A stretch of DNA of 64,000 bases. Origin: Paenibacillus marchantiophytorum. GTDB taxonomy: Bacteria; Bacillota; Bacilli; Paenibacillales; NBRC-103111. The position numbers were made by a program, and so were the translations under genes. Each line of letters opens with the position of its first letter. Position 1 is the stretch's first letter. The notes beneath the pieces are model-generated. The model saw only the letters and a list, made by a program, of their open reading frames with translations, ran no database searches and had not been told where the DNA came from. Below, piece after piece: positions 24,850 through 33,688 of this stretch. The stretch is from NCBI RefSeq assembly GCF_014640555.1, contig NZ_BMHE01000007.1, positions 124,001 to 188,000 on the forward strand, given 5' to 3'.

Positions 24850-25407
24850 TTATCTGCCAACTAGGTCGTATCCAGTGACATAGGTCTTTAAAAAGTCAAA
24901 AGCATTTGGATCGGATGGGTCGATGAATTGATCGATAACAATACCACTTTTGGGACTGATAACGAGATGTGATTTATCCTTTTTGAGTACTAGGGCTGGC
25001 AAGTAGGCCTCCTTCCCCTGTAAAGATACAAGAGTGCCGTCCAAGTACGTGTTATCTGGCAATTTGACGTTTTTATCAGCAATACAGATGTTTCTTAGTT
25101 TCTTAAGATCTGAACCTTCCTCAGGGATGCAAGCTTCCTCTGTATGTTTGCTTAATATGACATATTGATGCTCTGGGTCCCACTTGACCTCTTTTCCCAT
25201 CATTTCGGCAACTGTCCGCAGCGGAACATATGTGGTTCCATTATTAATAAACGGAAGAGCATTCTCAGGAAAAACGATCTTTTGATTATTATTAAAAATG
25301 CCTTTTATTGTATAATATACCTCTATCATCGTTCCCACTGATGCATAGGCTTGAATCGATCCGAAGAATACCGCCCCACAGATAAAGCCAATTAGTATTT
25401 TCTTCAT
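24850..25407 (-). CDS. Secreted stalk-domain (copper amine oxidase N-terminal-like) protein
   Basis: 185 residues. Signal peptide MKKILIGFICGAVFFGSIQAYA. Residues ~35-85 are the stalk domain: QKIVFPENALPFINNGTTYV, PLRTVAEMMGKEVKWD and QYVILSK, a module found in very many Paenibacillus secreted proteins, probably for surface attachment. The rest (~90-185, with two Cys) is not recognised. ATG at 25407 with AGGAGA upstream. Single gene. Confidence 0.75.
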   Translation of the reverse strand: MKKILIGFICGAVFFGSIQAYASVGTMIEVYYTIKGIFNNNQKIVFPENALPFINNGTTYVPLRTVAEMMGKEVKWDPEHQYVILSKHTEEACIPEEGSDLKKLRNICIADKNVKLPDNTYLDGTLVSLQGKEAYLPALVLKKDKSHLVISPKSGIVIDQFIDPSDPNAFDFLKTYVTGYDLVGR

Positions 25408-25525
25408 AGGTCAATCTCCTTTCTCGCAATTTTATCTATCATTGACATCAATCTCCATTGATTACACCACATTATGGAATAAAATACAAAATGAAGGTTA
25501 TACCCTTCCGCGTTTAAAAGGAGAT

Positions 25526-25621
25526 AACAAAAAGCCAAGGAGCTACGGGCTGCGCAAGAATAGGAACAGTGAAAAATAATCATCTGTTCCGTTTCATGGC
25601 TACCTTTGTGTCCTTGGCTTT
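25526..25621 (-). ncRNA. Structured 3' element or terminator downstream of the glycosyltransferase
   Basis: AAAGCCAAGGA (25531-25541) and TCCTTGGCTTT (25611-25621) form a perfect 11-bp outer stem. Inside it GGAACAG (25563-25569) pairs with CTGTTCC (25584-25590). AACAAAAA outside the stem gives a U-tract on the minus strand. It is either a large branched terminator for the gene ending at 25645 or a small structured RNA. Confidence 0.45.
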
Positions 25622-25644
25622 ATCAGTTGGCTGTGAACGCCCTA

Positions 25645-26358
25645 TTATACTTTATGTTTGGCGACTATTTGGAAATCTCTCGTCAACGCGAGCGGCTGGC
25701 TCCCTTTCAGATAAAAGCCATCTTTCGCCCGCCAGGTGTGGCTTTGCTTATCTTTACGACGAATATACACGTAGTTGAAGGGTGTCGTTGCAAATGTTTT
25801 AAAGCCATTGTGGCTACATGCCCTGAGGAAAATCACGTCTTCTCCCAGTGAACGGTCAGGAAACCGCACCTTTCGAAGCACACGTCTGTGGAATAAAAGT
25901 GTACCCCCCTGCACAAACTGGGCCTCTTTGTTCCGCTCGTGGGGCGATCGAATGAGGAGCTGTTTGGTGGCCGCAAGAAAGACCAGGCATGCGTGCTTGC
26001 CAACAATATCGCTTTTCGTCCGGCGTATTGCTTTCATTTGCTCTTTTAAGTAGAAGGGCGAATAATAGTCATCATCATCGAATTTGGCGATATACAGGAA
26101 CTTCGACTTGGAGATTCCGCAGTTGAGGCATTGACCTAACGAGGTCATCTCGTTAACTTGATACACACGGACATTGCCAACCTGTCGTGCTTTTCGGCGA
26201 TAATCGTCGAGATTCATTCGGTCATGATTTAAAATAATGATGAGCTCTTTCTGCGGAAATTGCTGTCTTTGAAAATTGTACAGGATATTATCGAAAAATC
26301 TCGGGCGATTGGTACAAGTAATAATAGAAACGCCCTTTGCAGTCGCTTCTTTTCCCAT
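25645..26358 (-). CDS. Family 2 glycosyltransferase
   Basis: 237 residues. GT-A fold: VSIITCTNRPRFFDNILYNF, KELIIILNHDRMNLDDY, the nucleotide-sugar/metal site AKFDDDDYYSP, QFVQGGTLLFHRRVL and DRSLGEDVIFLRACSHNG with a late conserved ED. It transfers a sugar from an activated donor; acceptor unknown. There are no membrane segments. It stands alone, with a long structured element behind it. ATG at 26358 preceded by AAAGGGAG. Confidence 0.8.
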   Translation of the reverse strand: MGKEATAKGVSIITCTNRPRFFDNILYNFQRQQFPQKELIIILNHDRMNLDDYRRKARQVGNVRVYQVNEMTSLGQCLNCGISKSKFLYIAKFDDDDYYSPFYLKEQMKAIRRTKSDIVGKHACLVFLAATKQLLIRSPHERNKEAQFVQGGTLLFHRRVLRKVRFPDRSLGEDVIFLRACSHNGFKTFATTPFNYVYIRRKDKQSHTWRAKDGFYLKGSQPLALTRDFQIVAKHKV

Positions 26359-26419
26359 TTCGCTACTCCCTTTCCTTTCAACTATTCAGCATATGCCTAT
26401 AAAGGATAGTTGGTGCAGG

Positions 26420-27124
26420 CTAGAGACTATGGGCTGTTTTGGTTATGGCATACACCTCAAGATTGGCATACTCAGCGATTAGCGGGGCCATCTGGCGAAA
26501 GCCGATCTTCCCACCGCCAAGAGGCTTTCCGAACGATTTACCATCATCGACCCAATGAAAAATGGTCATGTCATTCACGGCGAATAAGATTTCACGCCCC
26601 CATTTAAATAATTTCATTCGGTAGGGGCCCCTGGCATCGCCAACAGAGGGGATTGGATCTCCGCCTTGCGAGACCAAATGAAAGCCATAGCTTTTGCGCA
26701 GATTGCAGGTGTGAAAGTTCCGCTCCTCTTCTTCCTTACGTCGGAAGTAGGAGACATGGAAAGCATCGATATCTCCATGGTGATATTGATCATACACGCC
26801 AGTTCTTGCGGAAAGCCGACTGTCAAACAAGTCTTCCCCATGGATTCCTCTAGCGGCAAAAAACAAGATACAAAGGCCCGGCTCACGAATCGGCCAAAAA
26901 TCCCACGCAATCGCGATGTTGTCCGGAAATTCATCTGAACACCAATAGACGAAATTAGATTTCTGCCCCAGCTTGGGGTCGAGCTTGTTTTGCATTCGCA
27001 TCCGATTCAGCGGAAAACTGACAACAGCCTCTCCTTCCATCTTGAAGTCACGCACATCATTCGCATCCGCCAAAGGGTTATGATAAATAAGCTCCTCCAG
27101 GGAGAATATTTCATGCCAATTCAT
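26420..27124 (-). CDS. DUF1961 family protein
   Basis: 234 residues, cytoplasmic. I recognise the DUF1961 pattern: ELIYHNPLADANDVRDFKME near the N-terminus, FVYWCSDEFPDNIAIAWDFW, GVYDQYHHGDIDAFHVSYFRR, and IFHWVDDGKSFGKPLGGGKIGFRQM. The fold is likely concanavalin-like and the family sits in polysaccharide-degradation loci; activity unknown. It begins 3 bp after the sulfatase stop (ATG at 27124, or TTG at 27127) and is the last gene of the rhamnogalacturonan-type operon. Confidence 0.75.
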   Translation of the reverse strand: MNWHEIFSLEELIYHNPLADANDVRDFKMEGEAVVSFPLNRMRMQNKLDPKLGQKSNFVYWCSDEFPDNIAIAWDFWPIREPGLCILFFAARGIHGEDLFDSRLSARTGVYDQYHHGDIDAFHVSYFRRKEEEERNFHTCNLRKSYGFHLVSQGGDPIPSVGDARGPYRMKLFKWGREILFAVNDMTIFHWVDDGKSFGKPLGGGKIGFRQMAPLIAEYANLEVYAITKTAHSL

Positions 27125-27127
27125 CAA

Positions 27128-28711
27128 CTACTTGCCTCCCCTCAATAAGCGGATAATTCCGCTCCAATCCCCGCCCATTTCCTTCCAAAACCAAGAACGT
27201 TGCTCTATAGAGAGCAACGAAGGTGGAACTCTGGAATCCCAAGGCATTCGCGAGAACGGTCTTGGATTAGATTTGGCTTCTTGCGGCCGAAACGGCATCA
27301 CTTTCAATTTAGAACCCGTATCATCGAGTGCGATTTCAGGATTTCCATAGTTGATGACCCAACGAACAGCTGCCTTTTGAAGCTCATCTTTAACATCCTG
27401 AAAGTCGGGACTATCCGCCAAATCAACAAGTTCATGCGGATCATTCAGCAGATGGTACAGCTCTTCGCAGCCGCCGTTCTGATAAAAGAGATACTTCCAC
27501 TCTTTGCTGCGAACATGGAGCATATAGTTAGGTGCCACATAGAATTCGGAACAGACGATCTCTCGCCTTACCGATGAAGGATCCGTAAGCAGTTCCAATA
27601 GATCCAAACCGGATCTGCCGTCAGGCTCGCGCTTCTCGCTTGTCCGATTGACAAGCGTCGGAAAAATATCAAGCAAGGTCGTCAATTCTTCACAGCGGGT
27701 CCCCGGTGCGATAACGCCAGGCCACCAGGCTAACATTGGAATGTGCAAACTACCCTCATGCCCTAGGTTTTTAAACCATAATCGGTGGTCGCCCAGCAGT
27801 TCACCATGATCCGATGTGAAAATAACGAGCGTATTGTCCGCCAGCCCCTCATCCTCCAACGTTTGCATAATCCGACCTATCTGTTCATCGATAAAAGTAA
27901 TATTGGCATAATAATAGGCCCGGTTTGTACGTACGGCTTGCTCTGAGTATAGATCAGCTTCCATTGCTTGACGATGCGATGCGATATAAGGGTTTTTCGA
28001 TGTTCCATCCTTATCGGACACCCAAGGCAGCGGCATGTCTTCCGGCGCATACAAATCCGTCAAGTGCGAAGGACAATCGAAAGGAGCATGTGGCTTGACG
28101 AACGATGTCCATAGGAAAAAGGGTTGGTCAGAGGGTCTTTCTTTTTGAAGCCACTCTACCGTTCGATCCCCGCACCATTGTGTGATATGAAGCTCTTTGG
28201 GCAGACCGTTCACGAGCGGCTTCAGTTCGTTATAACCAATCTCCGGAGGTTTCTCCCACCCCCAGGCATCATGCTCCATCAGGTAGCGGTCATAATCATC
28301 GAACCGGATCTCCTCTAAGCTTCCAGCCGTACGTACACCTCTCATTTCTTCTGATAAAATAAGATGGTCCATCCCATACGTTTGCTCGTCAGGTGTAAAA
28401 TGCATCTTCCCGATCGCCTGAGTGTGATATCCGGCTTGGGACAAATAAGCTGCAATCGATTCATCCGCTCCAATAGCTGAGGCTGATTCGTTATTGAACA
28501 CATGCGTCTTTCCCGCAGTAAACCCCGTCATGGTACAAGCTCTGGCAGGCGCACAAAGCGGATACGGAGTAATCGCGTTCTCGAAGACGGCCCCGTCCCG
28601 CCCCATGCGATCCAAATGTGGCGTTTGAATAATTTTATTTCCATAGACCCCTAACGTGTCCCATCGCTGCTGATCCGTAAAGATGAGAAGTAGATTCGGT
28701 CGGGTCTTCAT
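27128..28711 (-). CDS. Type I sulfatase (Cys-type) in the pectin/RG locus
   Basis: 527 residues. RPNLLLIFTDQQRWDTLG at the N-terminus (metal-binding DQ), C53-A-P-A-R (C-x-P-x-R; the Cys is matured to formylglycine), ACTMTGFTAGKTHV, AIGKMHF, and VIFTSDHGELLGDHRLWFK with the second metal site. No signal peptide, so it works inside the cell on imported sulfated oligosaccharides. The ATG overlaps the PL22 lyase stop by 4 bp. Its presence between a PL22 lyase and DUF1961 is unusual for a pectin operon. It differs from the sulfatase at 7670 in length and motif (CAPAR versus CSPHR). Confidence 0.88.
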   Translation of the reverse strand: MKTRPNLLLIFTDQQRWDTLGVYGNKIIQTPHLDRMGRDGAVFENAITPYPLCAPARACTMTGFTAGKTHVFNNESASAIGADESIAAYLSQAGYHTQAIGKMHFTPDEQTYGMDHLILSEEMRGVRTAGSLEEIRFDDYDRYLMEHDAWGWEKPPEIGYNELKPLVNGLPKELHITQWCGDRTVEWLQKERPSDQPFFLWTSFVKPHAPFDCPSHLTDLYAPEDMPLPWVSDKDGTSKNPYIASHRQAMEADLYSEQAVRTNRAYYYANITFIDEQIGRIMQTLEDEGLADNTLVIFTSDHGELLGDHRLWFKNLGHEGSLHIPMLAWWPGVIAPGTRCEELTTLLDIFPTLVNRTSEKREPDGRSGLDLLELLTDPSSVRREIVCSEFYVAPNYMLHVRSKEWKYLFYQNGGCEELYHLLNDPHELVDLADSPDFQDVKDELQKAAVRWVINYGNPEIALDDTGSKLKVMPFRPQEAKSNPRPFSRMPWDSRVPPSLLSIEQRSWFWKEMGGDWSGIIRLLRGGK

Positions 28712-29907
28712 GTTATTGGCATCTCGAGTAAAGATTCGAATTCTGGCATGTCGACCAGATACAAGTTGCCGTATCCCGACATATCACTAGTAAACAACAC
28801 CTGTTTACCGTCCGGGCTTAGTCTTGGATGAACGTGAAGATTCTGCGTATGGAAACTGCCCCGGTGCTTGCATAATATACGCGGGCCTTGGAACCCAGTA
28901 CCATCGTTCCGCCATACTTGCAGCGTATCTTGATATTGCTGCCCATGATAAGCGCTCGTTTGCTGACCGTCACCGATGACGAGCGATAGATCATTGGAAT
29001 GAACATGCATATTCTGAAATGGAAATTCGTACTGCTCAATGTGACTATTATCAAAAAGGACAGATCCGATAATTTTTCCCGTATGATCCTCAAGAGAGTT
29101 CGTAAAACCGTGATAGCCGATGTGAATACCGTCTGACATCCAATATTCGTGACCGACATATTCATTGGTCATCTTATCCTTTACCTTCCAATTGCGTCCC
29201 GTTTCGATATCCAGCACCCAGATCCGATGATCAATCATTTCCCAAGGCCCTTCATGACAAAATGTTAACAGATGAGGCTGCGTTGGCGATGTATTGACGT
29301 GGCCGATCCAGAGCTGATCCTCATAAAGCTTTTTCACTTTTCCGCTCTCAGGCGATACCGCCATAATCATACTGTGCGGCTTCGCACGGAAATACTCCTC
29401 GAATCCCAAGTAACCATTCTTGGTATCCATCGCGATACTGTGCGTTAAATCCTGATTCAGACCAAAGCATAACCACTGCCCGTCTGCGGTGCAGCTCAAG
29501 CTGCCGAATTTATAATCCTGTGGAATCGTATAGAGAATCCTTTCTTCCATCGTTCCCAGGTTGATTGCCATGATTAAGTTGTCATAATAGAAATAGGCCT
29601 CATGTCCGTCTGGATGAAGAAAGGTCCCTTGAATCCGGGATTCACGGCCGCGTTCCAAATCCGTTAGTTGCGTCATACTGCCATTGTGCAAATCCATGCT
29701 GTATAGATTGGTAACATTCTCTCGATCCGATCCAAAGAGCAGCTTCCCATCCCCATAGAAGCCGTTATTCGTAAAATAGATATGGTGACTGTGCGAGCAG
29801 TGATTCGTTAGCTGAGTTACGGTTACACCCGTGATCAAATCTGTATAACTGCGCTGTTCCGAAGGCCAAACCGTACCTTTACCGCCTCTGGATCTTGCCA
29901 TTGTCAT
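28708..29907 (-). CDS. ogl: Oligogalacturonate lyase family protein (PL22, beta-propeller)
   Basis: 399 residues. Seven-bladed beta-propeller with TolB-like blades (LLFGSDRENVTNLYSMDL, FTSDMSGYGNLYLVDMP). The family metal ligands are present: QNLHVHP gives Q-x-x-H-x-H, with another His in MHVHSNDLSLVIGDG and HEGPWEMIDHRIWV nearby. It cleaves unsaturated or saturated digalacturonate in the cytoplasm by beta-elimination. Given the sulfatase and YetA-like gene it may act on a related uronate disaccharide. ATG at 29907 with AAAGGAG. Overlaps the sulfatase gene by 4 bp. Confidence 0.82.
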   Translation of the reverse strand: MTMARSRGGKGTVWPSEQRSYTDLITGVTVTQLTNHCSHSHHIYFTNNGFYGDGKLLFGSDRENVTNLYSMDLHNGSMTQLTDLERGRESRIQGTFLHPDGHEAYFYYDNLIMAINLGTMEERILYTIPQDYKFGSLSCTADGQWLCFGLNQDLTHSIAMDTKNGYLGFEEYFRAKPHSMIMAVSPESGKVKKLYEDQLWIGHVNTSPTQPHLLTFCHEGPWEMIDHRIWVLDIETGRNWKVKDKMTNEYVGHEYWMSDGIHIGYHGFTNSLEDHTGKIIGSVLFDNSHIEQYEFPFQNMHVHSNDLSLVIGDGQQTSAYHGQQYQDTLQVWRNDGTGFQGPRILCKHRGSFHTQNLHVHPRLSPDGKQVLFTSDMSGYGNLYLVDMPEFESLLEMPIT

Positions 29908-29988
29908 CGCAATCGCTCCTTTGGGTCCAGTCCTATTGAGCGACTGGACCTATCCTCAAGTGTAGGTTCACTTACTTGCCTTACTTCC

Positions 29989-31539
29989 TTACTTAACCTT
30001 GCTTGCAGCGAAAGCTTCACTTATTTCTTTCGTATAGTCATCGCCACCGCTCTTTTTCCACAAATCCATGTCGGCTTTATAGCCGGCCTCATCCGTTTTG
30101 CCGACAATGAATTTAATTCTTGCATCTTCCACCATTTGATCCAATTGCGCGCCTTTTTGCGTGTAGGTTGTCGTTGTGAATGGCTCTCCTGGATTTGTGA
30201 CAATGATCTTCTCATTTGCTTTTTGCACATCGACCGACTTCGTGCGAAGCGGTGTAGATGGTTTGAACATATCAGGTATAATGTACGGAATCGAAGATAA
30301 GATCTGGTTCATATTCTTGTTATTAATATCAGGAGCCATAGGGTCAGTCGGAACGATAAGAATAACCTGTTTGCCGTCCTCTACTTTATAGTGAACACCT
30401 TCAATACCAAAGTTGAGCAGCGCTTGCATGTCTTTATCATTGGTTTTATCCAAGAAAGTCAGCACTTTCTTCAGATCAGCTTCGGTTTTAACAGTGGATT
30501 TCGAGATCAGAAACATGCCGTTGTGTCCAGCTGTCGGTTGGTTATGAAGACCGGTAGGTCCGCTAACTGCTCCAATTAAATCAATACTGCCCTTCGGATT
30601 GACTTGCTTCATTTTCTCTTCAATTTGATAAGAGCGTTCTGTGACGTCAACCGCTACACCCGCTTGTCCGTTAATGATCGGATCATTCCATTTCGCGGAA
30701 TCATAAACGGCAAAATCTTGATTGATTAGCTTCTCATCATACAGCTTTTTAAAAAACTTGAGAGCCTCCATATATTCTGGGGTCAAATGGGCAGGTATCA
30801 GCTTGCCGTCTTTCTCAGCCCACTTATTCGGAGCCCCGAACCAAGTTTGCATAATATCAAAAGGACCCGCATATTTGGTTACGACCATGCCGTACGTATC
30901 ATTTTTGCCGTTCTTATCAGGATCGTTGGTGGTGAATGCCTTTAACATGGCATAAAATTCATCAATCGTCTGCGGTTCCTTCATGCCTAAATTATCAAGC
31001 CAGTCCTTACGATAGCTGATCCCCATCCGTCCGATCGGGCGGGATACGTAGAGGCCATAGAATTTGCCATTAACTGACGTGTTGTTAAGAACAGTTGGGT
31101 TTGCTTGTTTAAGATTCGGATAATCTTTGAGATAAGGACCGATTTCCCAGAATGCGCCTCCTTTAATAGCGTTGGCAACAGCCGGCAACTTCGCGTTATT
31201 TACAAATAGAAGCGAAGGAACGGAACCGGAAGCAAGCGTTATGTTCAGTTTATCGTTATAGCTTGCATCAGGAACAAATTGGAAATCGAGTTTCGTTTTC
31301 GTGTATTCTTCGACTTTTTTCCACACTTTACTTTCCGGGGTAGCCGTATCATTGTAGTAGCTCTTCAACATAATACTAATCGGGAAAGGCTTTTCATTGG
31401 CAACCGGCGTCGTCCCTGCAGTCGTCTTAGGTGTCGATTTAGATCCTCCAGTATCCGAGCTGCACCCCGCAATAACTGTAACTGCCAATATCACGCTGGT
31501 TGTTGCAAATAATGGTTTTTTCTTTTTATCCCAATTCAT
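29989..31539 (-). CDS. LplA-type extracellular oligosaccharide-binding lipoprotein
   Basis: 516 residues. Lipoprotein signal with lipobox VIAGC near residue 26 (VILAVTVIAGCSSD). Long-form binding protein of the LplA/YtcQ group: PFPISIMLKSYYNDTATPES, LASGSVPSLLFVNNAKLP, YRKDWLDNLGMKEPQTIDEF and GHNGMFLISKST. It would capture rhamnogalacturonan- or galacturonate-type oligosaccharides outside the cell. It follows the two permeases (132 bp gap) and precedes the PL22 lyase, as in lpl/yet operons. Confidence 0.87.
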   Translation of the reverse strand: MNWDKKKKPLFATTSVILAVTVIAGCSSDTGGSKSTPKTTAGTTPVANEKPFPISIMLKSYYNDTATPESKVWKKVEEYTKTKLDFQFVPDASYNDKLNITLASGSVPSLLFVNNAKLPAVANAIKGGAFWEIGPYLKDYPNLKQANPTVLNNTSVNGKFYGLYVSRPIGRMGISYRKDWLDNLGMKEPQTIDEFYAMLKAFTTNDPDKNGKNDTYGMVVTKYAGPFDIMQTWFGAPNKWAEKDGKLIPAHLTPEYMEALKFFKKLYDEKLINQDFAVYDSAKWNDPIINGQAGVAVDVTERSYQIEEKMKQVNPKGSIDLIGAVSGPTGLHNQPTAGHNGMFLISKSTVKTEADLKKVLTFLDKTNDKDMQALLNFGIEGVHYKVEDGKQVILIVPTDPMAPDINNKNMNQILSSIPYIIPDMFKPSTPLRTKSVDVQKANEKIIVTNPGEPFTTTTYTQKGAQLDQMVEDARIKFIVGKTDEAGYKADMDLWKKSGGDDYTKEISEAFAASKVK

Positions 31540-31671
31540 CGTCTATTTCCTCCCTTTGTCAATTCAAAATGTACTTGTTTATGATGAAGCAGCCCTCTGT
31601 CTTCAACCCTTTTCCGATCTAGGACGAATACTGCGACAATCCGAAAATAGTCACCGCTAACACGATAGCGT

Positions 31672-32553
31672 TTAACCTTTTACCGCACCGATTAAAACAC
31701 CTTTGGCAAAATACTTTTGAATAAACGGGTATACCATCAAAATCGGCAATGTGCCCACGACGATGATCGCCATTTTAATCGATTGATCCGGTGGTTTTAC
31801 GTAAGTAGGATCGTAAGTTCCCATTTCAAGCGCTCCCGTTGCCATAAGAACAATTTGCCGCAAGAGAACCTGCATCGGCCACTTCTTGGCGTCAGATAGA
31901 TAAATCAAAGCATTGAAGAAATCATTCCAATGGGCAACGGCGTAGAAAAGAGCAAATGTTGCGATAACCGGTTTAGAGAGCGGCAGCACAATTCGCCACA
32001 GCACACCAATATCGTTGCACCCATCAATGCGGGCTGATTCAATCAGTTCGTTCGGGATTTCTTGAAAAAATGATTTCACGACAATTAAATTAAAGGCGTT
32101 GATCGCGACAGGCAGCATGACCGCCCAGTAGGTGTTCAATAGTCCTAAACTTTTTACAACCAGATAAGTAGGAATAATCCCGCCGCTAAACACCATCGTA
32201 AAGATGATCATATTCAAGACGATATTCCGGCCAATCATCTGCTTCCGCGATAACGCATAGGCCATCGTAAAGGTGAAAAATAGATTTACAAGGGTCCCTC
32301 CCACCGTTATAAATACGGATACGACCAAACTACGTGGCAGCGTATTATCTTTAAAAACAAATTTATAAGCATCAAATGTAATGTCCTTGGGGATGAGGAA
32401 AAAAGATCTGCTTCCGATCTCCAGATCGCTTGCGAACGATCCCGCCACGATATACATAACCGGAAGAATCATGGCAAGAGCAACAATCGCAAGAAACAAA
32501 TAGTTGGCGATATCAAAGCATTTTTCGCCTACAGACATATGACGAGTGTTCAT
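31672..32553 (-). CDS. LplC-type sugar ABC permease
   Basis: 293 residues. Six membrane segments, the first at ~17-37 (FLAIVALAMILPVMYIVAG); EAA loop ESARIDGCNDIGVLWRIVLP; ends QKYFAKGVLIGAVKG, the closing signature of the LplC/YtcP group. It works with the permease at 32573 and a general MsmX-like ATPase encoded elsewhere. 19 bp after its partner. Confidence 0.88.
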   Translation of the reverse strand: MNTRHMSVGEKCFDIANYLFLAIVALAMILPVMYIVAGSFASDLEIGSRSFFLIPKDITFDAYKFVFKDNTLPRSLVVSVFITVGGTLVNLFFTFTMAYALSRKQMIGRNIVLNMIIFTMVFSGGIIPTYLVVKSLGLLNTYWAVMLPVAINAFNLIVVKSFFQEIPNELIESARIDGCNDIGVLWRIVLPLSKPVIATFALFYAVAHWNDFFNALIYLSDAKKWPMQVLLRQIVLMATGALEMGTYDPTYVKPPDQSIKMAIIVVGTLPILMVYPFIQKYFAKGVLIGAVKG

Positions 32554-32572
32554 CGTGATCTCCTCCTTTCAA

Positions 32573-33541
32573 TCAGAATATACCGGAATGCCCAGCCCTT
32601 TTGGCCAAATAATTGGTTGTGAACACGAGAATGACACTGATAATGGCTTTAAATAGCCCTACTGCGGCACTATAGCTGAAAGCGCCCTGAATGATCCCCG
32701 CCGTGTAAACATAGGTGTCAAATACTTCGGCAACCGGCCTATTTAGCGGGTTAATCATTAATAAAACCTGTTCAAATCCACGATCCATAAAGTGGCCCAT
32801 ACGCAAAATCAGCACGACAATGATAGTCCCCTGAATAGCTGGCAGCGTAATGTGCCAAAGCTGGCGAAATCGATTCGCTCCATCCACGATGGCGGCTTCA
32901 TATTGCTCTTGATCCACCCCTGCAAGCGCTGCGAGGAAGATGATCGTTCCCCAGCCCATCTCTTTCCAAATACTCTGTGTAATGATCATGGGACGAAACC
33001 AGCTCTCACTAGTTAGAAAGTCGATTTTATGCCCGAATAGCTTCAGCACCCATTCATTGATGACCCCACCTTCGGTCGTTAGAAGAAGATAAGAAATACT
33101 GGCAACGATAACCATCGAAATAAAATGCGGAATATAAATCAGCGATTGAATAAACCGTTTGTAGAAAGATTTGCGGACTTCGTTTAGCAATATAGCCAGG
33201 ATAATTGGCGCCGGGAAGAAAAACACCATGTCATACAAACCAAGCAAAAGCGTATTGCGTATCAATTGAAAAAAGACAGGATCTTGAAAAAATTGTTTGA
33301 AATTAGCTAGCCCGACCCACTCGCTCTCCAAAAAACCAACATAAGGCTGATAATTTTTGAAGGCTAACAGGACCCCCCACATCGGAACATATTTAAATAG
33401 TAGGAAGTAGGCCAATCCCGGCAGCAGCAGCAACAGCAAGTATTTATCTCTAACTACTTTGGCTATCCATGTGCTTCGCTTGGAAGTTCTTACGGTTGGG
33501 ACAGGCACGATGTACTGTTCAGCTTCCGATGTTTTGATCAT
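32573..33541 (-). CDS. LplB-type sugar ABC permease
   Basis: About 322 residues. KYLLLLLLPGLAYFLLFKYVPMWG starts the first segment in the LplB manner (split here for length: KYLLLLLLPGLAYF then LLFKYVPMWG); EAA loop YEAAIVDGANRFRQLWHITLP; last segment ends KRAGHSGIF. The ATG at 33541 has AAGGAGTGAG; the longer frame from 33595 has no site. A separate promoter may lie just upstream (see 33592-33645). Confidence 0.87.
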   Translation of the reverse strand: MIKTSEAEQYIVPVPTVRTSKRSTWIAKVVRDKYLLLLLLPGLAYFLLFKYVPMWGVLLAFKNYQPYVGFLESEWVGLANFKQFFQDPVFFQLIRNTLLLGLYDMVFFFPAPIILAILLNEVRKSFYKRFIQSLIYIPHFISMVIVASISYLLLTTEGGVINEWVLKLFGHKIDFLTSESWFRPMIITQSIWKEMGWGTIIFLAALAGVDQEQYEAAIVDGANRFRQLWHITLPAIQGTIIVVLILRMGHFMDRGFEQVLLMINPLNRPVAEVFDTYVYTAGIIQGAFSYSAAVGLFKAIISVILVFTTNYLAKRAGHSGIF

Positions 33542-33591
33542 GTTCTCACTCCTTCGCAATTGCGATTTCAGCTTGTGGCTTTGTAGGTTAA

Positions 33592-33620
33592 ACACTATAA
33601 GATTCGAAAATTTCTGACAA
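33592..33620 (-). promoter_or_regulatory. Candidate promoter before the LplB-type permease
   Basis: On the minus strand TTGTCA (33615-33620) is 17 bp from TAGTGT (33592-33597), ~50 bp before the permease start. It would let the transporter genes be expressed apart from the PL26/GH105 genes. Confidence 0.45.
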
Positions 33621-33631
33621 TAACACTATTT

Positions 33632-33645
33632 CGAAAGCGCTTTAG
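33632..33645. promoter_or_regulatory. Possible catabolite-responsive element (cre)
   Basis: CGAAAGCGCTTTAG has the AAAGCGCTTT core of CcpA sites but misses three outer positions of TGWAANCGNTNWCA. It sits just upstream of the -35 above. Confidence 0.3.
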
Positions 33646-33688
33646 CAAAAAAGTATGAATCTAGAAAAAAATGATTAGCATGAAATCC

